A stretch of 64,000 nucleotides of DNA from contig CM073327.1 in assembly GCA_037043015.1 (NCBI GenBank), positions 7,670,727 through 7,734,726 on the forward strand, written 5' to 3'. Positions 35,831 to 48,946 of the stretch are shown here, in pieces (positions within the stretch are counted from its first letter, which is position 1; each line of letters starts with the position of its first letter). This DNA is from Bryum argenteum (lineage: Eukaryota; Streptophyta; Bryopsida; Bryales; Bryaceae). The notes under the pieces were generated by a model. The model saw only the letters and a list, made by a program, of their open reading frames with translations. It did no database searches and was not told the DNA's origin. A program made the translations under genes and the position numbers.

Positions 35831-36415
35831 TCGTGTATTCATTTTTCAATGGTAAACCTACTATTGTCCTTTCTTTAAAAACTGAGTTCCATTCTTATGA
35901 GCACTCGTAATTGTAACTAAGCTGATCCGCCTTGGCTGAGAATGATTGCTGGCCCGAAGAAACTGAAAGTGTCATATCCCAGATTTGTACATGAAATTGA
36001 CGCAAATGGTGAGCTTAAAAGCAGATAATCTGTCATTGTTAATTCAAGAGAGATGATGCTAGGGTTCTGTGAATTTATTTGAAGTAATCGATTCTGGATC
36101 TCTTTTAAATGTCGATTGACGTTGAGTTGTCCTTTAAAGATGAGATTGTTATGTTTGATAAAAATGTGAAATTCATTTTGAACCACTCTATTGCATTCAT
36201 GTTGGGGATTCAACCCCGGAATGCTTAAACACTTTGGTTTACTTATAAAAAGATATTAACAAACCTACTTTCACAAAGTTAACTAGATTGATAAATGTAT
36301 TAAATATTTTTTGTCATTTAATTAAATACATATTATCAATATTTAATTCTTTGATATATATGTTTGATTTCATAATATTGATTTCTCTTTTAGAAAAAAA
36401 ATGATACAATTCTCA

Positions 36416-36997
36416 CTATTGATTATTAACTAGAGCTCTACATAATAGACATCTCATTGTTTTGTACATCCATTTTTGCATGCATCTAGGATGGAATTCA
36501 TGTTTACATTCTAACATCAACACGCTACCTCTTATTTCAAAATCACATAGACATATGGAACATGTTTCAATTTTGAAATCAACCCTTCTCCGTATGTATA
36601 TTGTTGGAATCTCTCGATAGAACGATGTAATAGAGATCTTTTAGACGTTCTCATATTTCTTCTTGGAAGTGATTCTTGCTCAAATAGGATTGCGCAAAGG
36701 GTGTCGACGCCTCAAATTGTTGCTTTAATTGTTGATCAACTAACGCCAAAGCATCCGTAAAATTCTCTTTGTTAAAAAAACATGGTTGGCATTTTCATCA
36801 CTATATGTGAGTAGAGGATCGATTAAAAATTTCCCCCACGGTCTCATCGTTTCCTTCAGCAAAATCACAAGCTAAATTTTCAGTGTCAATGTTAAATTGG
36901 TTGGTGTTACAAGTATCTTCGGTTCCGCTACCAGTGGATTATAGAAAACACCCACTCTAATTTTCTCAGGATGCTTTCCGAACATAGTTGGATCCAT
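36416..36997 (-). pseudogene. RING-H2 finger protein relic
   Basis: The C-terminal frame (36640-36416, minus) encodes an uninterrupted RING-H2: CSIC, then 14 residues, CKHEFHPRC, MQKW, CLLC, and a stop after ALVNNQ. This is the C-x2-C..C-x-H-x2-H-x2-C..C-x2-C zinc ligand set of E3 ubiquitin ligases. Upstream on the same strand are further protein-like stretches in other frames: MDPTMFGKHPEKIRV from an ATG at 36997, an acidic segment with EDTCNTNQF, and DALALVDQQLKQQFEAST. They are separated by stops and frame changes at about three places, and no introns explain them. I therefore read this as a decayed small RING gene. A functional short gene starting near 36640 lacks a good ATG. Confidence 0.6.
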
Positions 36998-38150
36998 TTT
37001 GCCAAATGGATTATGCCACAATGTTCAAAAATCTTTATGTTTAAAAAAGTTCCTACTTAGAAAAAGATTTACATGAAAAAAGGATGAAACATATGAACAA
37101 AGAAAGAATTATGCTCTCCATATATATATAGCTCCATTTATATAGCAAATAATCATCTTTTACATGAAAGTAAAAGAGAGCGTTTCTTTCACTTTTATAT
37201 TAAAACACAAAGCGACGACGGATTAGTAGAGCTCCAAGCTCTAATTTAGACCACTTTACTTAAAATGGTATTTAAAATGAGTGAAAAACAGTCTGTATTA
37301 TATCATTAAAGAAGACATTCTCGTATGTATTTAAAGATATCGGCGTTGTGGGGATGACGGGATAGCATGAGGTGAGCTCTCGTTGGAAGGGAATATGTTC
37401 ACAGGGTGCGGATGTTTGCACTTTGTGTTTTGTCTTCACTTTCCCTATGTAGGTGACAAACTCACCGATGACTAAAACCATGTTTGAATTGAGACTCGAT
37501 CAGGTAGTGCAGCCCCATTTGTGCTTGAAAATCCAGATTACCAGCAACATGAACTGGCTGAAACTCGCAAGCAGAATCTGGCTGTCGTTCGAAGCACCAC
37601 ATATTCTTACCTCGAATAAATCCAGATCTATATTCAGAAGGTAAACAGCCCTCCTGCTTATTTCGATTTCATTTACATTCTTATTGATGTTCTTACTGTT
37701 CTCTTCTTAAAGTGAAAGTGAGTGAGTCCATCTTGGTTTGTTTGGGCGTAGAGCCTCCTGCACTACATGCAAAACAGGACGTAAATGGAAGGGACTCTCA
37801 GTCACCCACATTTTATTTCAACATTGTCGCAATTCAGTATCCTGGATTCGATAGTTCCAGACGAAATATGAAAACTTAGAAGAAAAATCATCAGGAACCC
37901 TTGATGTACAACGGCTTGATCCCTCGAAGTCAAAATCTAACCAGATCAAACACATATTGCACATGAACGAAAACAATGACAAACTGGGCCTGTCCAAAAA
38001 ACTTTACATCCTTCCACATTACTCAATTGTGTAGTTCAAATGGTACTATGAGAAAGTTAAGTAGTCCATTCAGAGGATTTATTCAAGACAAAGTGAAACT
38101 TCAGAATGTTTCAAGTGACGGACTGTGATAATGGTGTGAGGGCTTCCAAC
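36998..38150. other. Upstream of RING relic and 3' flank of MSL relic
   Basis: No confident gene. Open frames at 37272-37481 (minus) and 37453-37644 (plus) overlap and show no domain. I looked here for the C-terminal exon of the MSL relic and did not find it. Confidence 0.4.
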
Positions 38151-39759
38151 CTGGAAATTCATGTGATGCTGCATCCACAGAGCCATCTTCATGCGGTTGC
38201 TGTCCTCAATATCCTTGCACACCAAGCGAAAAGTCGGGTACCAATATTGTTGCAAGCTCTCAATGTACTTGGTCATCTTCTCTTTCAATCTTCTCACACG
38301 GATTAGTCGAATGGATTTGAAACTCAATGGCGTCCCATTGATCAGGACTTCTATACAGATTCGACATTGGTTTTGACACCAGAACAGAGTTCGGGTAGTA
38401 CACTTTTTCATTTGAGCCACTGCATCAGATACGTATACGTCGTCAGAAGATATGAAAACGATTTGCAAAGATACATTTGATAATCGTAAACTGAAAGTCA
38501 GATGCTAAGCTTGTGTAGTACCTCAAGAAGATAGTGTGAGTATGTTCATTTTCTGCAGACAAAATACCAGTGAGTGAAGTACATGCCGATGGCTATCAAG
38601 TTGAATGAATTGAAGAAGCAGGCTGGAAGCTGTTGATTAGGTAGGAACTCGCACCTCAACAACCAAGGAGATGTTGTCTACATTAATCCGGTCACCCACA
38701 TCAAAGGGGTGCACATTAATCCGGTCACCCACATCAAAGGGGTGCATGATGAAGAGGAAGATAAGTGACTCGAACGTACTCCTTGCAGCGTTGCCAAAGA
38801 CAAACACCGAGGGAAGCAATATAGAGGAGAAGGCAACCAAAAGCTTCTGAGTGTTCACTCCCATGCATATGGTCAACAGAATGGCCAACATAAGCTGCAA
38901 CAAACCAAAGCAGGAAGTAAGTTTCCGTTGGAAAGTTCAGTGCAGGAGCCTACATTGCAAGATATGAATGCACACACTACAGTTTTAAGTGTTTGAAGTA
39001 CCAGACTTCTTAGGAAGGCGATGAATTCTCAAAAAATTGAAAATGTTGTATCAATTAGCGCACATCACACTTGATTCCCTAGTTAGTGTAGCGCCACCTT
39101 CAATGCTTCTGAGAGTACATGATAACAGGGTTAAGGAACGTACTACATCCATCACGCGATGTAGCTTAGCAACCACAGCAGTGATTTTTTTTTGGTTTTA
39201 AGCCAAACACTTATATGGCTACTTCATTGACTTTTCGATGTTCGATATGGCTATTTACATTATTATTTTTTGTTTTTTTATTTTTCTCCTTCTTTTTTTC
39301 TTGGCTTTTTTTTTGTGAACAACAATATTATTAGGAAATAAGTGGCGATACATGTTTATGTTGTCATTCAAGATCTGGCAACTAGTAAACAAAGATGTAT
39401 ACAAAATTGGCTACAAACGTCTAAACGCAAAAATTGATTTGGCATGTTGTAAATTAAATTTCTACATATCTGGCATCATACTAGCAACACTCTTTCAAGC
39501 ACTGTATGTAATATGGCACTATGTTCATGCATACAAGGAACACAACCAAAAAACTTCAACACCCCAGTGGCCTAATGCAAATGGAAGAAAAGATGGAAAA
39601 ATAAAACTTTGAAATGACAAACATGATCACCAGAAATGACTTGAATATGATTTACATGAACTGTTTTGTAAAAACTACAAGTCACTCTTCAAGGCCTAAG
39701 CAAGATTGCATCATGCGCGGCTGCAATCAAAGATTGAGATATGGAATGGCCTTACTAAA

Positions 39760-42700
39760 CTAAGCATTAGTGCCATACCGATGTGCCTCAGCCGAATGGA
39801 CCCACTGTTTGAAGCAAGCATCGTAAGGGAAATTCTCCAACGTGTATACTTGTTGGATTTTCATGCTCACTACAAGGGACAAATGGTCACCATCAAGCCT
39901 GTTTCGGACTTTATCCTTGAGAAAAGTGAGAGAAGAGAAACATCTTTCATCCTCCACTGATCCAAGGACATGAACCATTGCAAGTTGTGCTAACTTGACA
40001 TACTCATCCATGGTCTTCGACAAAACTGGATTTGCATCTAGCAACCTCCAAAGCTTGGTTAGTGGGTTTACCAACTCATGAGCTTTGCTAGTACCTGGGG
40101 TGGCTAACTCCATTGCATGATCGCAATTGTGGATCATAGCACACTTGAAAATGATCTGTTGTTCTTCCAACTTGGAGCGATCAAGGAGCGGGGAAATCAA
40201 TCTCCGATCGCCATCAACTTCCTTGCCAATCCACTTCGGCATGCAATAGAAGTCTTCTAGAATAGTCAAGTGCTTCCTGAAATGAACCTCAACGTTCTCT
40301 TGCTGCCAATATTGTGGGTACAATACTCCAAGTGCGTCCATCAAGTTGTGGGAGGGGAAGCGGGATTTGACTTCATCAAGCATCTGAGTAGCCGCTTCTG
40401 CATAACAAGGAACCTAATATTAGTGATATGAATATATAAGTATTTTAAACAATGTTAGTTTGAAACTTTTCAAAGCCTCATAGATGTATCACCTATAAGG
40501 CATAAGCATTGTAAATGATCACATCTAAGTTTTTAAGTGATCACCTCTAACTCTCTGAGGGCGCTTCATATCCTCAAACCTAAGATTTTAAGTAATCGCA
40601 TTTAAACTATGAAGGGTGCTTCACACTATGGCCAAAGGTTTTATGGAATTCCATTAATCACATTACAAACCAACTACTTTCTTGCAATCTTTATTAGAAT
40701 GTGATTGATGGAATTTTGCATACTCTTGACTTTTGACAATAGTATGGAGAGGCTTAAAGGTCCTTAATTGTTATGTTAGTCTCAAATTCAATTCAAGTGA
40801 AAGCATTTTTTCAACAAATATGAAGTTCCTATTTCCTAGCCCAAAACTATATATGCGATGTAAATAAACAAAATAAAAAACATCAAGTATGGAGAAAGAC
40901 GCACCAAAACTATACATGTGATAAGAATAAACAAAATCAAAAACATCAAGTATGAAGGGAGAAAGACGCACCAAAACTATATTTGTGATGTAAATAATCA
41001 AAATCAAAAACATAAGTATGAAGGAAGAAAGACGCACCAAAACTATACATGTGATGTAAATAATCAAAATCAAAAACATCAAGTATGGAGGAAGAAAGAC
41101 GCACCAAAACTATACATGTGATGTAAATAATCAAAATCAAAAACATCAAGTAAGAAGGAAGAAAGACGCACCGCTCACATCAAGTTTAATGCGCTCTAGT
41201 AATGCTGTGAAATCTGGCCGTGTAAGTTTTTCATCCTCATGACGAGCAGGCAAGCTCTTATCGCCCACTAGGAATACCAGAGTTGGTGCAAGCTCATTCA
41301 TATCAATTTCAAAATTCATCTTGATACTCTCGTGGTTAAACAATCGAAGTTGATTGAACACAAGGAAAGATGGTCCAAAGAATGATGTATCGGGATTCAC
41401 AAACAACTTGTACAACTTCACCTGGCACTCCATCACAGCTGCCGTGAAGTCTTGGATAAAAATATCTCGTTTTTGAGCTGCGTTTACCAAGACATTCATA
41501 GTCTCCAAGAGTGGTAGCAAGGCAGCCATACCAATAAGTAGGTAAGGGTCCAGCAACTGGACTAGCAAAGCCTACACCAATATACAACAAAACGAAAGCA
41601 TATCAATAATGAAAGAAAAAAATTAGATAAAAAATGAAACAATATAAACATGAAAGGCATACCAATCAAATGTAAAAAGAAAAATAAATAAACATAAATT
41701 TAGAACTTACTCTTGCTCGAGGACCCCATTTCTTGCAATGTTTGTCTGCATCCATCTTTGCTATTAAGCTTTTATACTCTGCTATCACACGGTGAAGGGG
41801 AGCAATCATGCTGCACCATCGCGTCTTCACATTCTTGAGCAACTTCAAGCCCTTTGTGTCCATTGAAATGGCAAGAGCATGAAATTCAGCAAACTTCTTT
41901 GGACTTTGGGCAAAATAGTTGTGACAATTCCTGAGTAACTCCTCAATCAAGTGTATGATCATGAGCTCACTCAATGTTTGGATAGCCAGATTGAGTTTAT
42001 GCCCATAGCAATGCACTCCGATCATAAATGGCGCCCAAGAGTCGACCAGTTTTGTTGTTACTCCGTTCTTGCGTCCATGGAATGCGCTGACGCCATCGGC
42101 CCCAAAACATACAAGCTTTGATGCAATTGCATTAGCATCTAAGCCCATTTTGTTCTGCAAAGCTATCAAAATCACTCCTAGAAGCGCTTCAGCTGTAGCT
42201 CCACTTGTGTCAAGTTTCTGTAAATGCACAAGCAGGGGAACTCTAGCCCAATTCTGCATGACGTACATGTGAATGGCCATCCACGATGTGTTATCTACGG
42301 CTGAAGTCTCATCACATGTTAGAGCCACAAAACTTGCAGCACCTATGATTTCCCTCATTCTAGTTTTCACAAAGTCATACATATGACTGGCCATCAACCA
42401 GCCGGATCCATCGCTCCAATGCATTGTAGGCAAGGTAGGAACTTCTAAAAGCTTGTATAAGGCAAATCTCGGCTCAAATTCAACCATAGGACGTCCATGA
42501 CACAACAACTGAAACAAAGTTGCAAGTTGTACACGCTTCCTCTTACTCTCAACAGTAGTGATATTGTTGAGCTGTTGGAGAATGGTAGTAGGGCGTTTGG
42601 CTGCGAATAGAAGCATGTTCTTCTTGTGTTTATCAGACATATCATGTTTCTTCAAGCCATGCCACTTTGGCTTTAGAAGACAATCTTTACCTCCGGTTTA

Positions 42701-43521
42701 CGCAAGGAATGCACTTTACTTGGTGCATGATCCCATCATCAGCCACCTTGCCCATTGCCCATGGCAACTTAGCTGACCATTCAGTTTGAAACTTCCTAGT
42801 TGCCTCGTAGCTTCTCTTGAAAGACCAAGGCTTCTTTCCGGCTTGTTTATCTATCCTTTCTTGAGAGCCCAACACTGGTTCAAGTTCCTCTATATCATCA
42901 TCGCTCAGACTACCATACTCAAAATCATCCCACGGTCCTTCGTTTGAAAACTCCACAAAGTTTGGATCATCCTCACTGTATACATAGCGGGAAGAATCGC
43001 TAGATACATTCACAACTCTGGGAGTCGACAACACAACAAAAGTATCACTTCCTTCAAATATCGAATGAGCTATTTCCTTGATTGGAAGTACTTGATGGAA
43101 AAGTCACAACCCCGGGTGTTGAAGCCAAAACTTCCACGGTATTACTCTCTATCCCTCCAAATCTCACCTCAGGCAAAGGTGTATCTATAGATACAGTGCT
43201 GCTGAGGTTTATTGCATCCAAGGTAGCCAACTCCTCAGCTGCAACAGCGTCAACAATGGCTCTATTGGCACCCTCCCGAAGAGGCGTTGTGTTTGCTTGA
43301 TTTCTAGGTGTTTTGTAGAAGGATCGAATGTCATTCTTCTCTCTAGCCCGTTTCTTCCCATGTTGCTCGCCTACACGTGCATCTTGGAGGACTTTTCTTG
43401 CTGCCGCTACAGCCATCACCTCCAACCTTGCCTTCTTCTTGCGTGCTCTTTCTTTCTTTGTAATCGCCTCACTGGCTGCTCGTTCTTCCTTTTCTAAGCG
43501 CGCAGGATCATTCTCCTCCAT
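39760..43521 (-). CDS. hAT transposase, spliced, with two frame changes
   Basis: Minus-strand pieces: 43521-about 43060, about 43060-42690, about 42685-41711, then exons 41561-41172 and 40397-39760. Splice junctions at 41711/41561 (RAR|VQLLDPYLL) and 41172/40397 (DVSG|EAATQML) keep the frame; near 43060 and 42690 the frame shifts without introns. Order: basic N-terminus, acidic segment, CxxC..H..H zinc finger (KCIPC..KPKWHGLKKHDMSDKH), DDE region with LTCDETSAVDNTSWMAIHMY and VCFGADGVSAFHG, helical insertion domain, and the C-terminal dimerisation block with VEDERCFSSLTFLKDKVRN. It is related to the ZNF862/DUF4371-type hAT proteins. It catalyses cut-and-paste transposition in the nucleus. Full length would be near 850 residues. 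Confidence 0.85.
40843..41172. repeat. 66-bp minisatellite in the transposase intron
   Basis: Five units of about 66 bp (ACCAAAACTATACATGTGAT..GAAGAAAGACGC) fill the 5' part of the last transposase intron. The first copy runs into the donor itself, so every unit carries a copy of the 5' splice site word (GTGCGTC on the minus strand). Overlapping short open frames are side effects. Confidence 0.88.
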
Positions 43522-44749
43522 TGCACCCTGAACACCATATTTGTGAAGTTGTCAACCTCTGCTTGAGACTTCTAAAACAATTAAGGACTTGTAGGGGCCA
43601 CATGCGCCATCAGACTGTTCATGTCACAAGGTATTGCAAAATGAATGCAATTGAGTTTTGAGCACTACGAGCCATTGTCGCTTCAATATCAAAATGGCAA
43701 TAGAAGCAACAAATACATAAATTTTTTGGAAGAAGATTAGACATTCTCTCTGTTCCACTGGTGTACACCATTGAAGCAAGGCTTACACAAAAGCAAGTGA
43801 TTGAGAATAAACTAAAGCACATTGTGCAAATAATCACTCTAAGCAAATTAAGAAAAGATGTGAGCAAGCAGTAGGCCAAAAGCAATACGAACCTTGACTC
43901 CTTGAGCGTGAACAAGCTGGAAGACCAAGAGTAAACCAGAAATGAATCTTGTGTAGACGATGGTGATCACTTTGCCACTTTGCCTCCCATTCCACTTGGT
44001 GTCTTAGTTGCAATGTTACATTGAAAAATTGAAGGATAGCTTCTAGCCCTCAACCAAAGCCATAATTGTGGCGATAACGGGAGTACAAGAGAAAGTAAAT
44101 TGGCTTCAATGCAATGGAATGAGGAGTCCATCTGGCTATGAAGCATTAAAGTCATAATCAAATTCGGCGACATGGCCGTAAAGGAGGCATGCAATTTGGC
44201 TACTCTTAAATGTAAACACCTTGAGTATGTTATGATTAGGCGATCTCAACAATATCAAAGGCATCAAAGTTCAAAATGGGTTTGGCGATGTCAAAGATCA
44301 CGTTCTCTTTACTTGGAGCCCACTTGGCATACTGACCTTGGACTTAGTTTCTTTTTGGCATTTTCGATTAAAAAAGCACTGATTTTTTTCAAAGGACAAT
44401 CGCCAGACATTTTTTTTTGTAGCAATCTGGCTATTAATCGCCAAAAAAAAAAACACTGAACCACAGTGCGGTTGTCACTGAGGTCAAGGACAAGGCCTTC
44501 CGTTCCTTGTAGACACTGACCACCCATTGCATGAGGGCTTTTTTGGAGATATGACCTTGATCAGACACTTCAAACAAGCCATATGCCTTCGCGGCCTTGT
44601 CTTCAGGCAGAAACTCAGTGAAGTTCTCTAGAGTCAAGTACTTTGCGCCTGGAGGAGCCATATTGTGAAAAATCGATTCGAAGTTTTTGTGAGCGCCGAA
44701 GACCAATTTCAAGAGTAGTTTTGAACTGCGGCTCTTCACATTCTTGTTC

Positions 44750-47700
44750 CTAAGTGAGTAAAGAACACCCCTATGGGCAGTTTTGGGTAGTTTTGGGCAG
44801 ATTTCAAATAGTGTTTTCTAACTTTGACTGAAAATACCTCCTAAAGTATGAGGAATTTTGAAGTATGAAATGACTTTTCGGAAAAGTATGAAAAAACTCT
44901 TCAACCTGCAAAAGGTTTCAATTCCATAGGAGCTAAACATAGTAAATAAGGGGCTCACCCGCTCCCTTAGCTAGTGAGGGCCTTCTTATACAAAGAATGA
45001 CAATCTTAGTATTGGTGTAATCTTGTGCCTTTTTTCCAAGTATGGATACAACTTAGATGAAATACAAAAGAGAGGAGCGACATGAAAGAATCTTAGGGAC
45101 ATATTTTTTGATTTTTTTTTTACTAAGATAAAATGCCATATAGTTACTTAAGGTCCATTTGAAGCTTTTCTATGAAGATTTCTTCTTTGAAGTAGCAACA
45201 CCAATATGTATTGGTCTCTAAGATCCACAATTATATGTTACTATCCATGTGAAGATAAAGAGAGGGAGGGAGAGGGAGAGACACTTAGTCAAATGCTTTG
45301 ATAATGGAGAAATTACACCCTTGTGTTTGGTATCTTATGACAAATAGCTTCCTTTTCATTGTAAAAAGTTCAATTTAGAAGGACAGAAAGAGTGAAGATA
45401 TAATGTAGAGCTCTAAGGATTCTGAAATATTCGACAATGCAAATACATGTATACCATTTGGTCATTGTCTCTTAGTAAGTAGTGTTCCACTTTATATGAA
45501 ATTTATATGACAAATGTGCTCTCATACTTGCATAAATATCACCCATTTACTCTTAGTGTCATGGATATTAATAAAATTGAGTAGTGTAGTTGCCTCTCCC
45601 CCCTTGTAAAGAGGTCCTAATCTAACTATGAACCCTATTTATTACAAAGTAAATAAAACCTATAGAAATTGTGGTAGCATTCACTTAATTTTTTTTACAA
45701 AGAACTAAATTTGAGCAAGTACTACAACTTTGTACAATGTAACATACACAACTTTTTTTGAAAAAACGTTTCATTTAGCGTAAGGGAACTTGCTAAAGGG
45801 CTGACTAAATGAAGCTAGGGAGGAGGGGCTGCTAGATATAACACCATCTAACACTTGTTTTAATTCAAACCCTTTCCCAACGAAGTGGCAAAATGACCTT
45901 ATAATATTTTATCCTCTAGCACGTCATTACACAAATTAAAAAGTTCTTAGAAGTCCAAAAGCCCAAGAAGTTTTGAGGTCTTCCAATAGGCGCCATGAAA
46001 TTTTCCAAATTAACTTGAAGTAAACGATGCATTTCAATGGGTGTTGGACGGGTAGCCATGTAGCGGGCCGCTACCTCTTGTCGGTCTCGACCGTTTGTTT
46101 GGTGGATTGCAAAAGGTGGTAGGTTGTATAGTCAATTTCTTAGAAAAGAAACTGATATTTTCTTGTCTCTTTAGCTATCTGTCGTGAATGCCCTTACATA
46201 CCATCCCTTCAAACCTTAGAGCTATTGAAGGTTTGTGGACTTATTGGAAAACCTTGTAATAAGCAAGGTAATCAAAAATTTGTAACTCCCTCATAAATTC
46301 TAAAAATAAAATAAGGTAGTGAGGACCTCGAGAAGAAGGTGGATGAAGTAGTCAATTCCTTTACTTCTCTTAGGATGTTCGTATGATAAGGGTTGTCAAA
46401 TTTATGAAAATGAGAATATTTGAAAGTAAATGAGGAAATCATCCGTGAACCTTGAACCAATTCTATCTCTACGAAAAGTTTAGAAAGTGGGACTTTTGAG
46501 TTGATATCCATTTCATGACAATGTACAAATGTGATTAGATCATGCCTTCTTGTTTCTCTCCTAGATCTAAAATTAGGTCACTTTATAATTCATGGTGATT
46601 TTGGGAGCCATAATTACTTAGAAATTCAATATCTTGAGATTTGTTGGCCTTATTTGCGGTCCGATTGTTGCCTACACCTTTACAAAATAACCTCCTTCCA
46701 ACGACACCTCATGCGCCAATCCGAATGGCGTTCTCTGAGATCACAATGTCACAAACTCACAAAATATACTATCTCCGATATATAATAGACTATGCGGTCA
46801 TTTGCATATTTTACCGCATACACCTTGCATTATAAGGAGCACCCAATAAAAATTTTAGGCAAAAATATTACTTCTAATCTTTTCATTAAGACAATCCAAA
46901 TAAAAAGTAAATTTTGCATAAAAAGAAGCTTTAGGGGTTGAAAGAGTTATGAAGCTTTGAAAATTAGCTAATCCCTAACTTCTTGAAAGCCAAAATGAAG
47001 GGGACAAATGTTTTAACCTAAAATTTATTCTAGATGTTCTTTATACTTTAAGGTGAGTGAGAATTTGCAAAGTCAAATTCCATATTGGCCCCTAAACGTC
47101 CTTGCGGTCATTTGATACATTTTGGATGAACCGATGAAGGGCAGAAACTTTGTAAAGCCATAACTTCTTCATTTAAGGTTAGTTTTTGACAGAATCACTT
47201 GGGTTGGGTACCAAATTAAATTCATTTTGTGTTGTAGAGATTTTAGATCCATAAGATAATTATGATTAAAGGCATGCATTTTCAGTGACAACAACCTTTG
47301 GTTTTGAGACTTCAAACATTGGCCATAGTTTACCATTGCAAACCGATTATGAGAAATCAAAAATAGTTTCTCATGTTTTTTTTTTTGTACATAGATATGA
47401 TCTTAAGATGAATTTTAAAAAATTTTTAGTCGGATTTTTTTTTTATCCAGATAAGTTTAGTATTGGTTTTGCCATGATGTTTTTACAACGAAAAAGTGAA
47501 AAAATGAATGAAGTTTGGAGAGCAATATCTCCTTTAGCTATTGTGAGATTTCAACATTATTTTTTGGGATGGATTCCAATTAGAGTCTAGTTTTAGTAAA
47601 AGAAATTATGACTTGATTGGAATTGTTTTGAGAATAAGGCGTAGGTTTCAGTCCAAAAGGTATAGTTTTGGACTACTTTTCCTTCGTAATATTTTATCAG

Positions 47701-48721
47701 TTCTCTCCATTGCAATGCTACTATAGGAGCCAATAAATTGTTTTGATGAATAATTGTGGTACAAGTGTGTTATTTAGATGAGAACTAACAACTTTCCAGT
47801 TGCTGATTGCAATTTGTCTGTTGATAGAATTTCCACTCTTAAGTGAAAATGATGAAATTTCACGATTTGTTTCTAGTACCAGTACTGTTATGATTTCCCA
47901 ATCTATGAGGTTCATGACTTAAAATTCGATCTAGATGATCTACAAAGCCTACCAAGAGTTTGTACGGTTGAGATCTGAATAAGTTACCTTCATTTCATCA
48001 ATGACACTTTTTTTTTTTTTTTAATGTGTTTTTTGGCTAGAAATAGGCAAGGATGTGTAGGGATTAAGAAATTTTTAATGCCCTAATAACGCAGCAAAAA
48101 AAGAAATGTTTAAAGTTTTTACAAGAGCAAGCTACAAAATAACTATCTGCACTAGGATGTAGTTAATAATACGAACTGGCACGAACTGGCCCCATGGCCG
48201 TGTTTTTCCTTTTACAAATCAGCCCCAAGCGCTTTACACATGGTGGAATTGGCCCCCACTATATTAATTCTTTAATGTGTTCTCCAAGTGATCCATGGAG
48301 CCAATTGGACTCAAAATATGAGCGAAATGGCTTGGAGACTTGTTGGCCTTGACTCCCCATAAAAAGCGTCCCTAAGTGTACCTAACACAAATCTACCTAC
48401 TTAGTGTGGTGATTGAAGTCAAACCGTGTTGCAAAAGATGTGATTTACCATATACAATGAGAAACTGTACATAATAAACGTGTACTAAACGATGCTTCCG
48501 ATATTGTTATAATAGATAAAATCACAAAATAAAATCACGACGCTGCCATAAATGGTATCCTAATAATTGTAAATTGTTTTTTGTTGACTTCCCATGTAAA
48601 ATTGTTGGTGCAGAAATAGAGAGTCTCAAGTGGATTGAGGCAAAGGTGGGTATCCTTAATTTAGATATATGGTGGTGCACTATTTGCAGACACTCCAAAA
48701 GTTCCAGCCAGACACCATTCC
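44750..48721. other. Gene-poor AT-rich stretch
   Basis: No gene recognised. The missing N-terminal MSL exons were looked for here and not found. A 101-residue plus-strand frame (47285-47590) has no domain. T-runs lie at 47380 and 48008. Confidence 0.45.
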
Positions 48722-48946
48722 ACTACACTAAATTTGATAATTAGTGTTAGATTATTATAAGATTTGAAAATGCTATAAATTTTTACTTTTGTTTTAAAAA
48801 AATTACCAAGAGCATTGATTCTGATACTATATAAGGACCCCCATCTTGGCCAATATAGTGGGTAAAATTATTGAACAACAGTAAAAACTTATAACATATT
48901 TATGTAAATTAGTGTATCTAACACTAATTATCAAATTTAGTGTAGT
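48722..48946. mobile_element. ACTACACTA-ended MITE, copy B
   Basis: 225 bp. Both ends begin ACTACACTAAATTTGATAAT and the 3-bp direct repeat TCC flanks it (48719-48721, 48947-48949). It is the inverted counterpart of 19315-19540. CACTA next to the ends and a 3-bp duplication favour the EnSpm/CACTA class, although two or three extra bases precede CACTA. Confidence 0.85.

Larger units (their letters stand above)
39179..44458 (-). mobile_element. hAT transposon (5280 bp) inside an MSL exon
   Basis: The ends are CAGTGATTTTTTTTTGG at 39179 and, reverse complemented at 44458, CAGTGTTTTTTTTTTTGG. They are flanked by the perfect 8-bp direct repeat AACCACAG (39171-39178 and 44459-44466). CAGTG-type ends plus an 8-bp duplication define the hAT superfamily, and the interior encodes a hAT transposase on the minus strand. 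Removing the element and one AACCACAG restores the host reading NRTVVAKLHRV across the site, so the boundaries are exact. The transposase carries two frame changes, so this copy is probably no longer autonomous, yet the intact duplication argues against great age. Confidence 0.95.
38151..44749 (-). pseudogene. MscS-like mechanosensitive channel (MSL10 group), split by a hAT element
   Basis: Minus-strand pieces in order. 44749-44459 plus 39178-39144 is one exon cut by the transposon (FHNMAPPGAKYLTLENFTEF.., ISKKALMQWVVSVYKERKAL, then LSDNRTVV|AKLHRVMDV). 38894-38655 carries LMLAILLTICMGV and FVFGNAARSTFESLIF..MHPFDVGDR, the conserved pore-proximal MscS motif. 38552-38522 carries MNILT. 38419-38151 carries GSNEKVYYPNSVLVSKPMSN and later ALWMQHHMNFQ. 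Order and junctions match plant MSL channels, which release ions under membrane tension at the plasma membrane. Single-base shifts occur at three points (before LSDNR, within the 31-bp exon after MNILT, and after CEKIE), and HPFDVGDRINV is duplicated. The N-terminal exons and the last exon are missing. A dead gene. Confidence 0.85.

Noticed and set aside
40843-41172. CRISPR-like array
   Set aside because: Units are adjacent copies without unique spacers; a minisatellite in an intron of a eukaryotic transposon.
43054-43521. Separate coiled-coil gene on the minus strand
   Set aside because: It lies within the hAT element boundaries and leads into the transposase, so it is the transposase N-terminus.
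47285-47590. 101-residue plus-strand frame
   Set aside because: Phe/Lys-rich AT-rich DNA with no domain or splice context.
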